From assembly GCA_029379385.1 (NCBI GenBank), contig CM055614.1, positions 18,333,994-18,397,993 on the forward strand: a DNA stretch of 64,000 nucleotides, read 5' to 3'. Position 1 is the stretch's first letter. Every line of letters starts with the position of its first letter. Origin of the DNA: Quillaja saponaria. Its lineage: Eukaryota; Streptophyta; Magnoliopsida; Fabales; Quillajaceae. Shown here piece by piece: positions 47,041 through 59,545 of this stretch. The notes under the pieces were generated by a model. It did no database searches. It saw nothing but the letters and a program-made list of their open reading frames with translations, and was not told the origin of the DNA. Position numbers and translations under genes: made by a program.

Positions 47041-50000
47041 AATGTCTACAATCAAATCATTGGAAATGACAAGTGCAAATGGGGTTTTGTTCCCGGGTGC
47101 ATGGACCTCCATCTCCATTGATTTTTTCTTCTTCTTTCTTACATACCAATATATACATAAACATGAACTTAAGGAGTTGAAATTGATAACACGAATGGAA
47201 ATAAATTAAAGAATTAAATTATAGATTAAAAAAAAAACTTTCTTTTTGTCAAATTCAAGATTTTTAGAAACTATAATTAAAGTTTTATGATTTTATTAAC
47301 TCAATACAAATCAATTTTAAGGAAATTCTAAATAAACCCCCTCAAGGGTACTAAATAGTTCATGATTCGGAAAAAAAAAAAAAAGGAAAAAAAAAAAAGA
47401 AAAGAAGAACGAGGGAATAATCGAGGAAATTCACTTCAGCTTAATAAATTTATAGCTCTAAATTTCGAAACAAGTTCTAAATGAGGTTAATTTGTGCTTA
47501 AATTTCAAAATTGACAAATGTTTCTCATGAATCCTAATTAAAGAAGAAGAAGAAGAAGAAAGAAAAACAACCGAACCAACATCTTGTCCTAAATGTAGAC
47601 TTGCTAGATTTCAAATTTGAATTATGAAATGACTTGTTGTCGGACCTCTTATCTATCTCACGAGCAACCACAAACCCTCCATATTTAAAAACAACATCAG
47701 ATGAATTGAGCGAGTTAGACAAATAGTTGTTACTGAAATAAAATATTATTAAACGAATATTTTTGTTATAATATTTATTATAGTCATAATAATTAATGAA
47801 GTAGTGTCTTTAAATTAAAAATAATAATAATTAATAATTATAACATTAACTAAAAATATATTAAAATATTTATTGCATGCAAATTAATAGAAATACAAAA
47901 ATAAAAAAATAAAACTAAAACTGTCAATTTGTGACATAAAAAATTAATCTTATAATGCCTCTTAGATTAAAACATTTATTGTATAAGAATGAAATAATGA
48001 CTAGTTATTTATCTAAAGATTGTTTTTAAGACACTTATTAAGTTATTATAAATAAAAAATTTGTAACATTTTTCAAGATGGTTGATCATGATTTCAGTAT
48101 TATTTAATTCATAAGATTTTTTTTTTTTAATTTTGATTTTCAAATATCATATTTATTATACTTTGAAAGTGTTTTTTTTTTTTTTAATTAAAATATTATG
48201 TAATAAATATTCTCTCTAATATTTATTATAGTCATAATCTTAGTGCTATGTGATTCAAAATTATTATTTCAAATTGTAAAAATTAAATTTATTATATTTT
48301 AATGAAAGCTATGAGAGGACCCATTAAAAAAACTTATATTAGATGTAAAAAAATATATATATAGAAAAAAAAATTGTGCATACATTTTCTTAACAACTGG
48401 TCAATTAATGTTTAAGATCATTTTATCTATATTATATATAAAAGTAGTTTAAAGGTTGGAATTTTTTATTTTCTTAAATACCCTTACGAGTTGTTATTAT
48501 TACATAGTTATCTTTAACTAGGACAATTATTTATTTGTTTTTTAAAATTCTAATTTTTTTTAATTTTAATATCAATAGGTATAATTTTATTAGAGCTATT
48601 GATTTCTTTTTTACTAATTCTTCTCAATATTAATAAATCTTAAAATTTTCAATAATAATATGTCAATAGTAATCAAAATTAAATTTCTCAATTTTTTTTG
48701 TTTAAATAAATTCCTAATAATCATAATTTTTTTAGTTTTTTTCTTGAATTTATAAATTAATTTTTTTTTAACAAAATACTATCAATTAAAAGAAATATTA
48801 AGAGTATAATTTTCATGATTATAATATTGTTTCTTTTTAATTTATTAAAAATTATATATTTTTTTAATAATCATAAGTCAATAGTACTTAAAATTGAATT
48901 TCTTAATTTTGTTTTAATTATAAGTATCTAATAATTAAAATACTTTTTTTTAGTTCTTCTAAAACATATGAAATAATTTAAATGAAAAAAACAATATATG
49001 AACTAAAAAATATATTAAGAAGTATAGTTTTCATAATTTTTTTATTATTGTTTCGACTTTTAATTATTTTTATCTTAAGAATTAAAATATATTTAATTTT
49101 ATGAATTTAATTTTTGTTAGTTTTATTTATTTTTTATGAATATAAAATTATTTTATTAGAAAAATTTTATTATTTTTATATACCCTTATGAGTTTTTACT
49201 ATTATATAGATATATTTTAATTGTTATTTTGCTCAAATAAACTATTTATTTTATAATATAATAAGATTATAATTGTTGTATGATATTGATTTTTTCCTAT
49301 GAATTCTTTTTATTAGATTTATCTATTTTTTTAATATTATTAGCACTGAAATTTTTTACACATATGTCACTGAAAGCTAGTGTTATAATATATGATAATT
49401 AGTATTTAGAATATTTAAAAAAAATTAAGATACTTTTTAGATGACAATAAATATAATCTTGTCTAAATTTATATAAGAGATTAAAATATATTTATGGATC
49501 GGACATTCAGAAAATCATCACATAGTATTACAGAGAGTGAAAATAAAAGAAGAAGCAAAAATAAGAATTAGCAACAAATTTTTTGGGACATTATTGATGT
49601 TATTGGTTTCATTGCAGTCGCCCATAAATGGTTTGTGGGTAATAATGGGTCTAGGTGATCCGAGATCGATTTCATTTCAGAAATGAATGGTTGGGCTTTT
49701 TTAATTGGGCTAATTCTGGCCCAATGAATGAGCCATACAATCAATTTACAAAATTAAGACCAATTAGTTTGAGTTTCTACTTTGTGCTGCTTACCAAATG
49801 AGATTATGAGAAAAAGAATCTTCATAAAAAAAATACTAAGTTTTATTGCTAGTTTAGGCATACATGTAAATTATCTACGCCATGCATGCATAACGCACAT
49901 GTACTTTTGTAGTTGTAAGAAATAAAAGATAGAAGATTGATATATAAGAAGCTGGTATTTACAATAAGACGAATGTGCAGGTGATGGTAGAAATTAAGCT

Positions 50001-50460
50001 ATGTCTCGATTCATATGGACAGACTTTTCAAAATTACTGTTTTAGGATAACAGTAAATATTTAGTGTATTAAGATCACTTGTTAAAATATAATATTTAGT
50101 TTTTATAACAATTAAAAACTCTTAAGACATTTTAGGATAACAGTAAATGCAATTTTATTTAAATTAATAAAGTAAGAAACTAAAAAAGGCCAAGACAAAA
50201 TTGAGTCAATCATCTATATTATTATAAAAAAAAATTATATACAAAATAAATATTTTTTATTTTTCTGTTAATAACTATCTATTATTGCAACCAATCATAT
50301 ATCAATTATAACTTGTTTCTTTTTTTCCTCTACTCACGTACTAACTCTTACTTTTACTTTTTATAAAAATTAAAAAAAAAATTAAATCACAACTTAATAA
50401 TTTTTAGAAAAATCATTGAACATGTACGTAACATGTGCAGAGGAAGTGCGTAGCATATGG
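47041..50460. other. Very AT-rich gene-free DNA
   Basis: Poly-A/T tracts and an (AAG)n tract near 47543-47562 are present. Positions 48400-49500 are extreme in A+T. No ORF or TE end was supported. Confidence 0.5.
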
Positions 50461-50462
50461 GT

Positions 50463-51480
50463 TGTAACATCCCTGGACTGCTAACCAAGAGGTGAAAGGT
50501 ACATGATTGATTTTATTGCATCAAGATGTAAATTCCTGTTGAATTTTTAAAGAGTAAAAAGATATTTATGATTATGTATGTTAAATTTTGAGAGGAATAT
50601 GCATGTAGGGTTAATAAAATATATCATACGTGGTATATAGGTAGAAAAGGTTAAAATAGTAATTTTGTTCACATATTAGGATAGTGAAGGAAAATAATAT
50701 AAAATAAATTAGAGATAAATTATAATTGTACCATATGAGATGAATAAGTATGACTTAAAAATTATTGAAAATAAGAAACATGAAGGATTAGATAGAAAAC
50801 AAAGAAATTGAGGACTAAAATGAAAAGAAAAAAAAAAACTTAGTGGAGCAAGAGTGAAGTTTTGGTGAAAGCATGTAATAAATAGGGACAAGTGTATTAA
50901 ATGGAGGAATTATAGTGTCTCCAAAACCGTGGCCACGGTTTTGAAGAAAAGCTTGCATGAAAATGATAGTTGGCAACTGGTGAGAATGCTAGGTGTCAAA
51001 GAAGATAAGGTGCCAAGGTAAGGAAGAATGTTCATTTATGGTGTAATAAATATACAATAAATAAAGTCATAATGGCAAGGACACATGGCAAGAAAAGAAG
51101 CTACTAGAAAATTAGTCATTATGAGTAATAATAATGGAGTAAGAAAGAGTGAGTGGCCAGTATTGGTGTAAGAAAAAGAGGTGATGTGTCTTGCAATTGA
51201 GAGGTAAGAAAATGAGGTGTCAAATGGAGAAGGATTGGTTGCATACAAAGGTGAGGTGATGGCAAGAAATGTTGCATGAAAAAACTTAGGTGTCAAAGCA
51301 TGAATAAGGGAGAGATTAATGAAAGAATAATGTAAGGTAATTATGGTGTATAGAGATTTGAGGGTGATGGCTACATTATAGAGGAGATAGCTTGCTATAT
51401 AAGCTATTCTTATGCTAAGACTAGAAATGCATGGGAAGTAATAAGTAATTATGTGATTATGACTATAAACTAACATAAAA
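50463..51480 (+). repeat. LTR-like segment, unassigned retroelement
   Basis: It starts TGTAACATCCCTGGACTG, a common plant gypsy LTR start. It includes a 22-bp perfect palindrome (50922-50943) and a TATA-like GCTATATAAGC near 51400, as in LTR promoters. The minus strand is open for 146 codons (51036-51476), which I attribute to low stop density rather than coding. No second LTR, PBS or TSD was found. Confidence 0.4.
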
Positions 51481-51959
51481 GATCGCGGGACTAGGGAACC
51501 GAAAGTTAGAAGAATTAGGCTTATATATATACTAGCATCCTCGCATGCACTTTCACATGTGCTCAGATGTTTTGTTTATTTTTTTTAGCAGAAATGTGTA
51601 AAATTCTTTTTGGCACATATTCCTATTCTAGATTATCAAGTTCTTCTCGGGACATACTCCTCTATTAGGAGTAAGTTCTTCACACCCGAATGCGTCCTTT
51701 ATTAGCATGTAAAATTCTAGAGCAGACAAACTCTTCATATAATGAGTACTGTTATATAATGCGACTACATTTGGAGGTTTTTATTATTATCTTGACATTC
51801 TCATGGCGCCTTGATGTGTCGCAAGAACCGCATGAAGAATAGTTTAGAATATTTCAAGTCTTATCGTGTCGTAGTAAGACACTAACAATTGTGCAATAAG
51901 ACGTCACATATTTATGATTTATTTCTTTTTCTTTATTACGGCACATAATGTTATGGTTC

Positions 51960-52077
51960 AAGATGAATGTTCTTTTTCTTTTTCTTTTTTCAAGACACAA
52001 GAATCATGACAAGGAGCACTCATAATCTTATGGTTCAAGATGAATGTTCTTCACAGAACCTTCATCTTGCAGGGACA
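51960..52077 (+). mobile_element. 3' internal end of a Copia-type element
   Basis: The text ('AAGACACAAGAATCATGACAAGG', 'TCTTATGGTTCAAGATGAATG', 'TTCTTCACAGAACCTTCATC') is homologous to the reverse complement of 37419-37520. In both places it immediately precedes the ~310-bp Copia LTR, so it belongs to the element's interior. The upstream 51481-51959 may also be internal but has no recognisable domain. Confidence 0.6.
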
Positions 52078-52206
52078 TGTTAAGGGATATGGATAAAGAT
52101 AAAGCTTTGAGTTTAAAATATGTATTATCATAATCTTATCCTATAGTAATTACTAGATTATCATGATTATTTAATATATTAAATATCTCATAATTTATGA
52201 ATATCT

Positions 52207-55200
52207 TGTCACACCCCCAAATAGAGACATGACTGGCCGGAAGAATGGTAACCAACTCTCCGTAACCCTGACTCCAAAACAAAGAAACAATTATGACTCT
52301 TGACCAACTAATAAATAAAAACTAAGAATTTTTTCAAACAAAAGTTAACAGTAAAAATTTGTTGACTGAAACAAATCGCAACTTATTGAAAATTTCGACA
52401 GAAGTTCTCTACAATATGGAACATGCCTTAAAATACAAATCTATAAACTCCTATTCTTACATAACAACAACACAAAGGCAACAAAGAGCTCCGCTCCGTC
52501 TACATCATAAGCAAGACAAATACTAGACTATTACATCATACAAAATTATATACCCCACAGTTGTAATGTAACTGCAAACTTTCATCCTTGACTTCAAGTA
52601 TGAGATTCCAAATTCTTCCTTGCTATCAAACTCTCTACAAGCACTATATTGGTGGTTAATGTCTTTTAAGATCCTGTTACTAAAAAATAATAGCCACAGA
52701 AAATGAGTGAGTCATATGGACTCAGTGAGTGAAAAATAGTATCCAAATGGTACTAGCATCACTCAACATAAGTAATATAACATATCTAATAACATCATAT
52801 AACAATGCTCATGTTTAACTCAAATTACATGTACACATTTGTACTTGTCATAACTTCACAATTTACATGAATCACAAAATCACAAAGAAATAAGAACAAT
52901 CATAGCATACAAAGGAAACAAAGGGCCAACGAGTAATTCAGCCCCACAAAAAGTATCACCACCTATCAGGCATTTACAATAGTATCACCACCTATCAATT
53001 ATTTACAACAGTATCACCACCTATCAAGCATTTACATGCACGCACAACAAATTAATCTCCATACACCATCTATTCCACCGAGATTGAGTACTCAATCTTT
53101 TTAAAACATTTATCAGAACCAAGATGTCAAATCAGAATATCCTAGGTGCACCTGGATTTCAATTTTCGGAGATAAAAATCATTTCTCATAAAAATCTCAA
53201 TTAGTTGGCCTTTATCAACCAAACATAATTCAAATAAATCACTAAAATATTGTACTTGCTTATTTTCCATATATCATATCTATTCAAATACATATATAAT
53301 TATACATAATAATCTAGATCCTAAAGGTAACAGTTAACTACTCACCTTTACCCTATTTCCTTCATCAATTACGATTGCATTAGCGCTTCTCATCAGGTCT
53401 GCATTATTATCTGGAACTAAAATTCATATTTTCAAATAATACTTAGTTCATAAAAATTATTGTTTAATATTTTAATTACTAAGCTTATATATCAATTCAT
53501 ATAAGTTTCTTTATGAAAGTTTTTTATTAAGTCATTACATGTCAAGTAGTATGAATTGTACTTTATGTGAGAAGGTTAATAGTGGATAGACATTTTTGAT
53601 GTCTTGACAATGCATAGGGTAGAATAAAACTATTAGAAAAGATAAAATAAAAAAAAACTAGTGAGTTAAAGATGCTGAAATTGTCCAAACTTGGGATTTG
53701 GACTAGTGTTCACTCTAATAGTCATATCTTTCTTTAGAAAATTCCAAATCCAGTTTCGTAAACTTTATTAAATACTAAACACATGTAGATTTTTAATTTT
53801 ATATCATTTGTAATTTTTAGATTTGTATATCAATACAGCTTATTCTTTGAAATTACATCAAATTTTGCAAAACGTAGGATTTTGACAACTCTGACCTTAC
53901 CTTAGTTAATTGAACATAACTTTCTCTAGGAAAAAGGAAATCCAATTCCATTTGTTGGGTTTATTAATAGACAAGTATATCTATCTTTATTATTTAGAAA
54001 CATTTCCTAAAATTAGTCTTGAATCCTCTCGATTCCTTATATGAACCAAAAATAGGGCACTCGTGCAATTCTAGTTACCTAATGCAGATTCTAATGCTTG
54101 TAAAATTCGCATACTTAAGAAATAAATCACAAACTTTTCTAGTATAGTATTTCAAGATGTTAGAACATTTTATTTTAGCACTCTTATCCTAATTCATCTT
54201 TTAAGACTCTCTAAATTCAATCACACTAAAAATAGGTTCAATCAATACCTGAAAATCATAACTCTAACTTCCACCACCTCCAAAATATTCATAACAAGGA
54301 ATTAAAACCTGCATAACTCCCAATTTTCTCTTTAGTATACTAGGACCAACTTTTATTTAGAGGTCATATACTAAATCCAGCCACAGACCCGATGAAGTTT
54401 CCCGAATTGACTGAGATTCACTAAAAATCCTGCATGACCTAGCTGCAATTTAACAGCCCTAACTAATGACATAGTTGGAACCAGGCTAGGAAATTTTGTA
54501 GACAATATCTCAAGATCTAAACTACACTTTCTCTTTTGAATCCTTAATTTAATTTAGCCCCAAAAGCACCTGAAGCACAAGATTTTTCTAACCCACGAAA
54601 TCTGGCCCTGTAACCATTCACAAGCCACTTAACTCTCATTTTCCAACACTTTACCCATAGCTAACCCTCCTTTACTTATACCCCTTATTGAATTTCATTA
54701 ACTCCTTAATTCACAATACTAACCAACCATTATCTACTCTTGTTTAGAACCTTATATTCAAATTTCAACAACAATTAACCATTAAGACATAGATTTACCA
54801 AGTTTAATTCATTTCATTATACTAGTTTCTTATAGGCATTAAATCAAACATCTTAAGTGCATGATTAATTTCATTTCATGTGCATGTGTGTAGGTATATA
54901 TATACCCCTAAAAATCAACCTAATTCCAACACTTTTTTTCTTCCAATAATCATACACAACTACCATATATGTTTCTAAACTTTTATTCTTATTCAAGTTA
55001 CATTCTACCACTAGTTAACAACGTACCAAGAAAGGATTAAAGTTAACCCTCAAATCAACAAGAAAATAAATGAGTTTGGAGGTAGCTCAACCCACCTAAC
55101 CTCATGGCTCACTTAGGTAATTAGTTGTTGTCATTATTGTTCTCCTACCCTCACCTCATGTTGGAACAAAATGATATAGGTTTATCTTCGCTTAATTAGT

Positions 55201-56548
55201 TATAAAGGCAAAAACAGGACATGGTTTAGGATGTGGTCAACAGCTGTTCAAGACCCTATTGCTACTGCTCACCAACTTCCTCTTAGCTCCCACATACACG
55301 TTCATGGAAATTCACTCAAAGAGAGAAAAAAAAACTTATGGCTAACAAGACATATAACAATGGTTAAAGTTTCTTAACTGCTGCAAACATAAGACTCATG
55401 GCAAGAAGATAAACACAAGACTCACGGATTGCCAAGAACAGGGCACTACAAGCCCAATTGGTTACAGCTCCAAGTCCTTCAAGTTCTACTTCAGACTATC
55501 ACACACCTGCTGGCCCCCCTCAATGCCTAATAAAGCAATAATACACCAAGCAAGGCAGCTACAGCCTTGACGATGCTTAAGGAAGAAAATCTGCCTTAAC
55601 AATGCTTAAGGAAGAAGATCACGCAGCAAGATGGAAGGCTGAATTCATGGCTGTTACATGGGAAAATAAGACTTAACAAACAAGGATGAAGGATGGTCTT
55701 TCACAAGCTGCTTAGGGAAGAGTTAACTTGGCTGAAAGTGAGGAGATAACTCAGCTACTAAAATAGGGGAAATGTTGGTTGCCTAAGCAAGAACGAAATA
55801 GCAGCACTTTGTGGCTTCCTAAAGCTCACATACAAGCCTGATACAAAAAAGGAAAACAAAACGAAATCTTCAAGAGGAAGACTTACCTTCCTCGACCAGC
55901 AGGAAATTTCATGGACTAAGCACCATAAATTAAGGCTTCATGGACCAAGCTTGCTGCTCCAATTAGGTTCCATGGCACTAAGGTGAGGAAAGGAGCTGAA
56001 CTAGGAAAGATCAAACACCCACAAGAAAGAAAAAGCAACGTGTTCTTGGTTGAAATGAGGAAAGCACCAGAAATTTCTAGGACAAGGAGTAAAAGTCAGG
56101 TGGATGAAAAATTTTAGAGGAAATTCTACCAACTAAGAGGAAATAAAAGAGGAAAAATAATGGAATAGAATACAAGGTAAAGTTAGATAGATAAGGTCAA
56201 GGTCAAAGGGAATATAAAGTTGTGGTGCATATTTTTTCTTGTTTTGTTTATATATATATGCACATGTCTAATTGTATTGTTTATTTATTTAATTTTCTTG
56301 TGATGGAGATTAAATCTTAATATATATATCTATACATTAATTATGTACTCACTTGGATTTATTTGGTCATAATATTATTTACTTTATGATAACAAATACA
56401 CAATATATATATATATATAACATATATTAAGGTTATACTAAGATATCGAATTATAACATATTTAATTAGTTTGTTTATTCCATAACTTAACTTTACACAT
56501 TGTGTGAAAAACTCGATTTTTCATTATCTAGTTATGAGAGTTATAACA
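52207..56548 (-). mobile_element. Solo LTR of the long-LTR gypsy family, TSD TATCT
   Basis: It is 4342 bp, begins TGTCACACCCCC and ends GTTATAACA on the plus strand, with exact TATCT at 52202-52206 and 56549-56553. It contains a three-unit 29-bp minisatellite (52952-53037). It also has a CTTAACAATGCTTAAGGAAG-type duplication near 55567-55615. It is reverse in orientation to the copy at 37557-41062. Confidence 0.93.
52952..53037. repeat. 29-bp minisatellite, three units
   Basis: AGTATCACCACCTATCA followed by a variable ~12-bp tail is repeated at 52952, 52981 and 53010 inside the solo LTR. Confidence 0.9.
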
Positions 56549-57283
56549 TATCTAGTGATGCTTATAAATAGGAAACACTAGTATTGTATTGATTGAGTTG
56601 AGTTAAGTGTGTGAGCTGAGTGATTATAATTCATGGAATAATATTATAGTCTCCTCTCGTGGATTAGGTCTTATGGCTGAACCACGTATATCTGTATCTC
56701 TATTTTAATACATTTGCTTCTCTGTTTTAATATTCTAAAATTTAATACCTTAAACCATAAAAGTCCTAGCTAATAGGGTTTCAGAGTCAAATCTTCAGGA
56801 AATATTGACCACTAAAGGTAATATTGGAGAATAATTGTGCTGAAAATTGAAATAAATCAACAATTAATCAGAATTGCAACAGTTCATATTTCATCAATAA
56901 TAACAAAATATATCAGTTCAGTCACTCATTTGTGCTATGAAAATGTACAAAAAAAGTGTTCTGATTGCCAGCAATGTCTTGCAGGACCTTCAAATGTACA
57001 TCTTCTCTCATAATAATGCAAATTAAATTCCATAAAATTCTTGTAGTCTTTTTTGAAAAGCAAGAAAACAATAAACAATTATTAACAAATGTGTATAAAA
57101 AGGAAAATTTAAGTGTTTGAAAGAGGCATGTACTTAATCCCCTTTTATAAGTTGTTAAAAATTATATATTGTGGTTAAAACAAAAAAAATTGTATTGAAA
57201 GTCTATCATAAAGGTACTAGGAGACACAAATAGATTCAAAAAGCTTAATCCTCACCTTTCAGGCTACTTCCCTCCTTCTTATC

Positions 57284-57416
57284 TTATTCATTTGCTGCTG
57301 CCTTCTCTTCCTTTGCTTTCGCTTTTGCTTTCTCTTCCTTTAACAATTGCTTGGCTTTTTCCCTCCCTTCCATAACCCTATGCCATATAAGTGAATTTTG
57401 ATTTGAGGGTTCAGAT
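57284..57416 (-). CDS. Terminal exon of an unidentified gene (Lys/Glu/Ala-rich C-terminus), partial
   Basis: After a good acceptor (CTTACAG, 57417-57423, minus sense) the frame reads 'SEPSNQNSLIWHRVMEGREK' and 'AKQLLKEEKAKAKAKEEKAA', ending 'ANE' at a TAA (57286-57284). The Lys/Glu/Ala tail predicts a charged helix. I do not recognise the family. Upstream exons were not found within 57.4-64 kb, where retroelement remnants dominate, so the gene is either truncated or has long TE-filled introns. The ~480 bp downstream (56800-57283) could be its 3'UTR. Confidence 0.5.
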
Positions 57417-57423
57417 CTGTAAG

Positions 57424-59091
57424 CATGAGGGAGAAATTTACATGAATGAGAAATGGAAGTAATAGGCTGGTAACTGATTTGGGTATAAACTGAGTGGGAT
57501 AGTGGGCTGGGAGCGTTGCTGGTAGTTTTAGTTTTTATTTATTTATTTTGGTTTTAAGAGAGTGTTTAATAAGTAAAATAAACTTTTAATGATAATGGAG
57601 GAGACCATAAGGGGTCTCCTACTTTAGTAATAGTATAGATGAGTTAAGTTAGGATCAAGAGAAAGGTTAAAAAGATATTAAGAGAAATCGTGAGGGAGTG
57701 AAGGAGAGAGAGAAAATAAGAAAGATCGGTAAAATAAAAACCAAGAGTCGGATTTGAGTGAAACTTCGAGTAGTGACTCAATTTGAGGTGGGGATTTCAA
57801 ATATCAATTTGCATGTGTGATCAAGAGATCTGAGGATAGAAATCTTGACTTGGACGAGAGGTATAAGGGAGGTTTTCAAGTGGGTTAGCTGAAAATTGTG
57901 AGGTAAATATCCTTAATTTTAATTCTTAAGGCTTTAATAATAATTAGGTCAAAGATTAGTTGAAGAATTAATTTAGTAATTAGCATGAATCTTGACCAAA
58001 ATTAGTAAGGGAGTTGGATTAATTGAATGAAGGTTGTTTACGTACGAATTTGTGAGTAAATTACACTGAATCACCTAGTGGCCGGCCGAGACTTAAATTT
58101 CCTACCCAAAAAAATTGATGTATGGCCTAAAATGATAGGATAAGGGTATAAAAATTGATTAGATTATGAATTAATATTGGCCGAGACTAGAAATAAATTA
58201 TTGGCCAAAAATGATTAATTAAAGAATTATACATGTAATTTAATTAATTAAGAATTTGGTAAAAAAATTCATTGTTGATCGAAAGGTTAAATAAAGGAAA
58301 GTTAAAATTCTTGGATAATTAAGTGGTGTAATAGTTGTACGGAATGATTAAAAGAACTTATATAAACCATGAAGGTCAGAAAAGAAAATTAGAAGATTTT
58401 GAAATATTAAACCAATTTTAAGATTAAATTTTACCTAAGCAAGTTTTAGGAACCTTGACAATTGGAATGGACAATTTGGACTCGGACTGAGGACAGAAAA
58501 ATTGATTAAGAGCAAAATTGTAATTTGGGTAACACAGTAACAAGTAGATATATGCATATTCCTATCAAATGTGAATTTTGGTGTGCGTGAGATAAACTAA
58601 CTTTTTTACTCCTTAAAGCTCCTCCATAAGCATGCATTAATCATGAGTGACTGTTTTGATGAAAATCCATACTTGATGTTTATGATGAAACTGTATGGTA
58701 TGTGATTGGTAGTGGTTTTTCCATTATGGAATGTGGGTCGGACTAGTTAGGGTGACCGCTGTAGGTGATAGGATCGTTGAATAGCTCGTGTGTAGGTAGT
58801 CCAGAGAGCTAAAGCACCTATGCATATAGGATCAAATTGCAAATGGTCCTCCTATATGAGCATATGTAGACTTGTTAAAAGATTTGGCCCATTGAGTACT
58901 CAGTAACCCTGATCTGGCTAGGGAATCCTAACAAGCTAGCCTAACCTATAGATAGTCTACACATTCATAATTGGTTTCTCACACATGCACTGCATCTCTC
59001 CAATTTTATAAATTGGGACAACTATTTGATTTTAAAACATAAATATGTATATCTACTGAGATTTCTGTCTCATTGTTTTTAAACTAGTGTC
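57424..59091. other. Non-coding, LTR-like stretch without defined ends
   Basis: Moderately purine-rich sequence with no frame of note. The segment 58660-58990 (GGTGACCGCTGTAGGTGATAG, CCATTGAGTACTCAGTAACC) reads like the 3' part of a gypsy LTR. No TSD, PBS or partner LTR could be assigned. Confidence 0.3.
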
Positions 59092-59545
59092 TCAGATTGA
59101 TTTGATATTATAAAGATGCAATATGCAAGTGGTAGCATTATTTGGTGGTCTCATATTATCATGTACAACAGACTTCATGCACTTCATCACTTTTGTCTGT
59201 ATATCAAGTGAGAATAGACAATTCTCTTTCATATCAACTTTGGCAATTAAATCTCCATTTCTGTTTCTGAGGTCGAGAGAGCGATCCTTCATATGTATGT
59301 CATACCCATTTTCTAGGAGCTGGTCAAGACTAATGACATTGCTTTTCAAAGTAGGTACATAATAAATATCATGTATATACTCCTTATCTTTATTCTTTAA
59401 GGTAATCATAAGTTTACTTTTACCTTTAACCAGAATCTTTGATGAGTCACCAAAAGTAACTTCTCCTTTGATTGTCTTGTTCAAATCTGTAAATAGCTCT
59501 TTTCGGCCGCACATATATAGTTGCTGGCACTAGTGTTAAGATACT
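59092..59545 (-). pseudogene. Ty1-Copia protease / GAG-pre-integrase remnant
   Basis: The frame reads 'MCGRKELFTDLNKTIKGEVT', 'FGDSSKILVKGKSKLMITLK', 'YIHDIYYVPTLKSNVISLDQ', 'LLENGYDIHMKDRSLDLRNR' and 'GDLIAKVDMKENCLFSLDIQ'. This matches the Copia polyprotein from the protease (D-x-G-A-S-N-H-M-C) into the GAG-pre-integrase domain. The active site at ~59520-59538 is degenerate ('TSASN' then a frame shift before 'MC') and the catalytic Asp-Thr-Gly is lost. It stops before the integrase. Confidence 0.85.

Larger units (their letters stand above)
52078..56746 (+). mobile_element. Copia-type LTR, family copy 3, split by a solo gypsy LTR
   Basis: The left part 52078-52206 (TGTTAAGGGATATGG...) and the right part 56554-56746 (AGTGATGCTTATAAATAGG...TTTAATA) join into a 322-bp LTR matching 41115-41422. 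The break falls exactly at the TATCT target-site duplication of the inserted solo LTR. Confidence 0.85.

Noticed and set aside
51036..51476. 146-codon minus-strand frame rich in hydrophobic residues
   Set aside because: The plus strand has LTR-like features (a TATA-like box) and the antisense frame is open because the plus strand is poor in TTA/CTA/TCA. No family match is recognised.
52952..53037. Three regularly spaced repeats considered as a CRISPR-like array
   Set aside because: The repeats are contiguous 29-bp units without unique spacers, in a plant LTR; it is a minisatellite.
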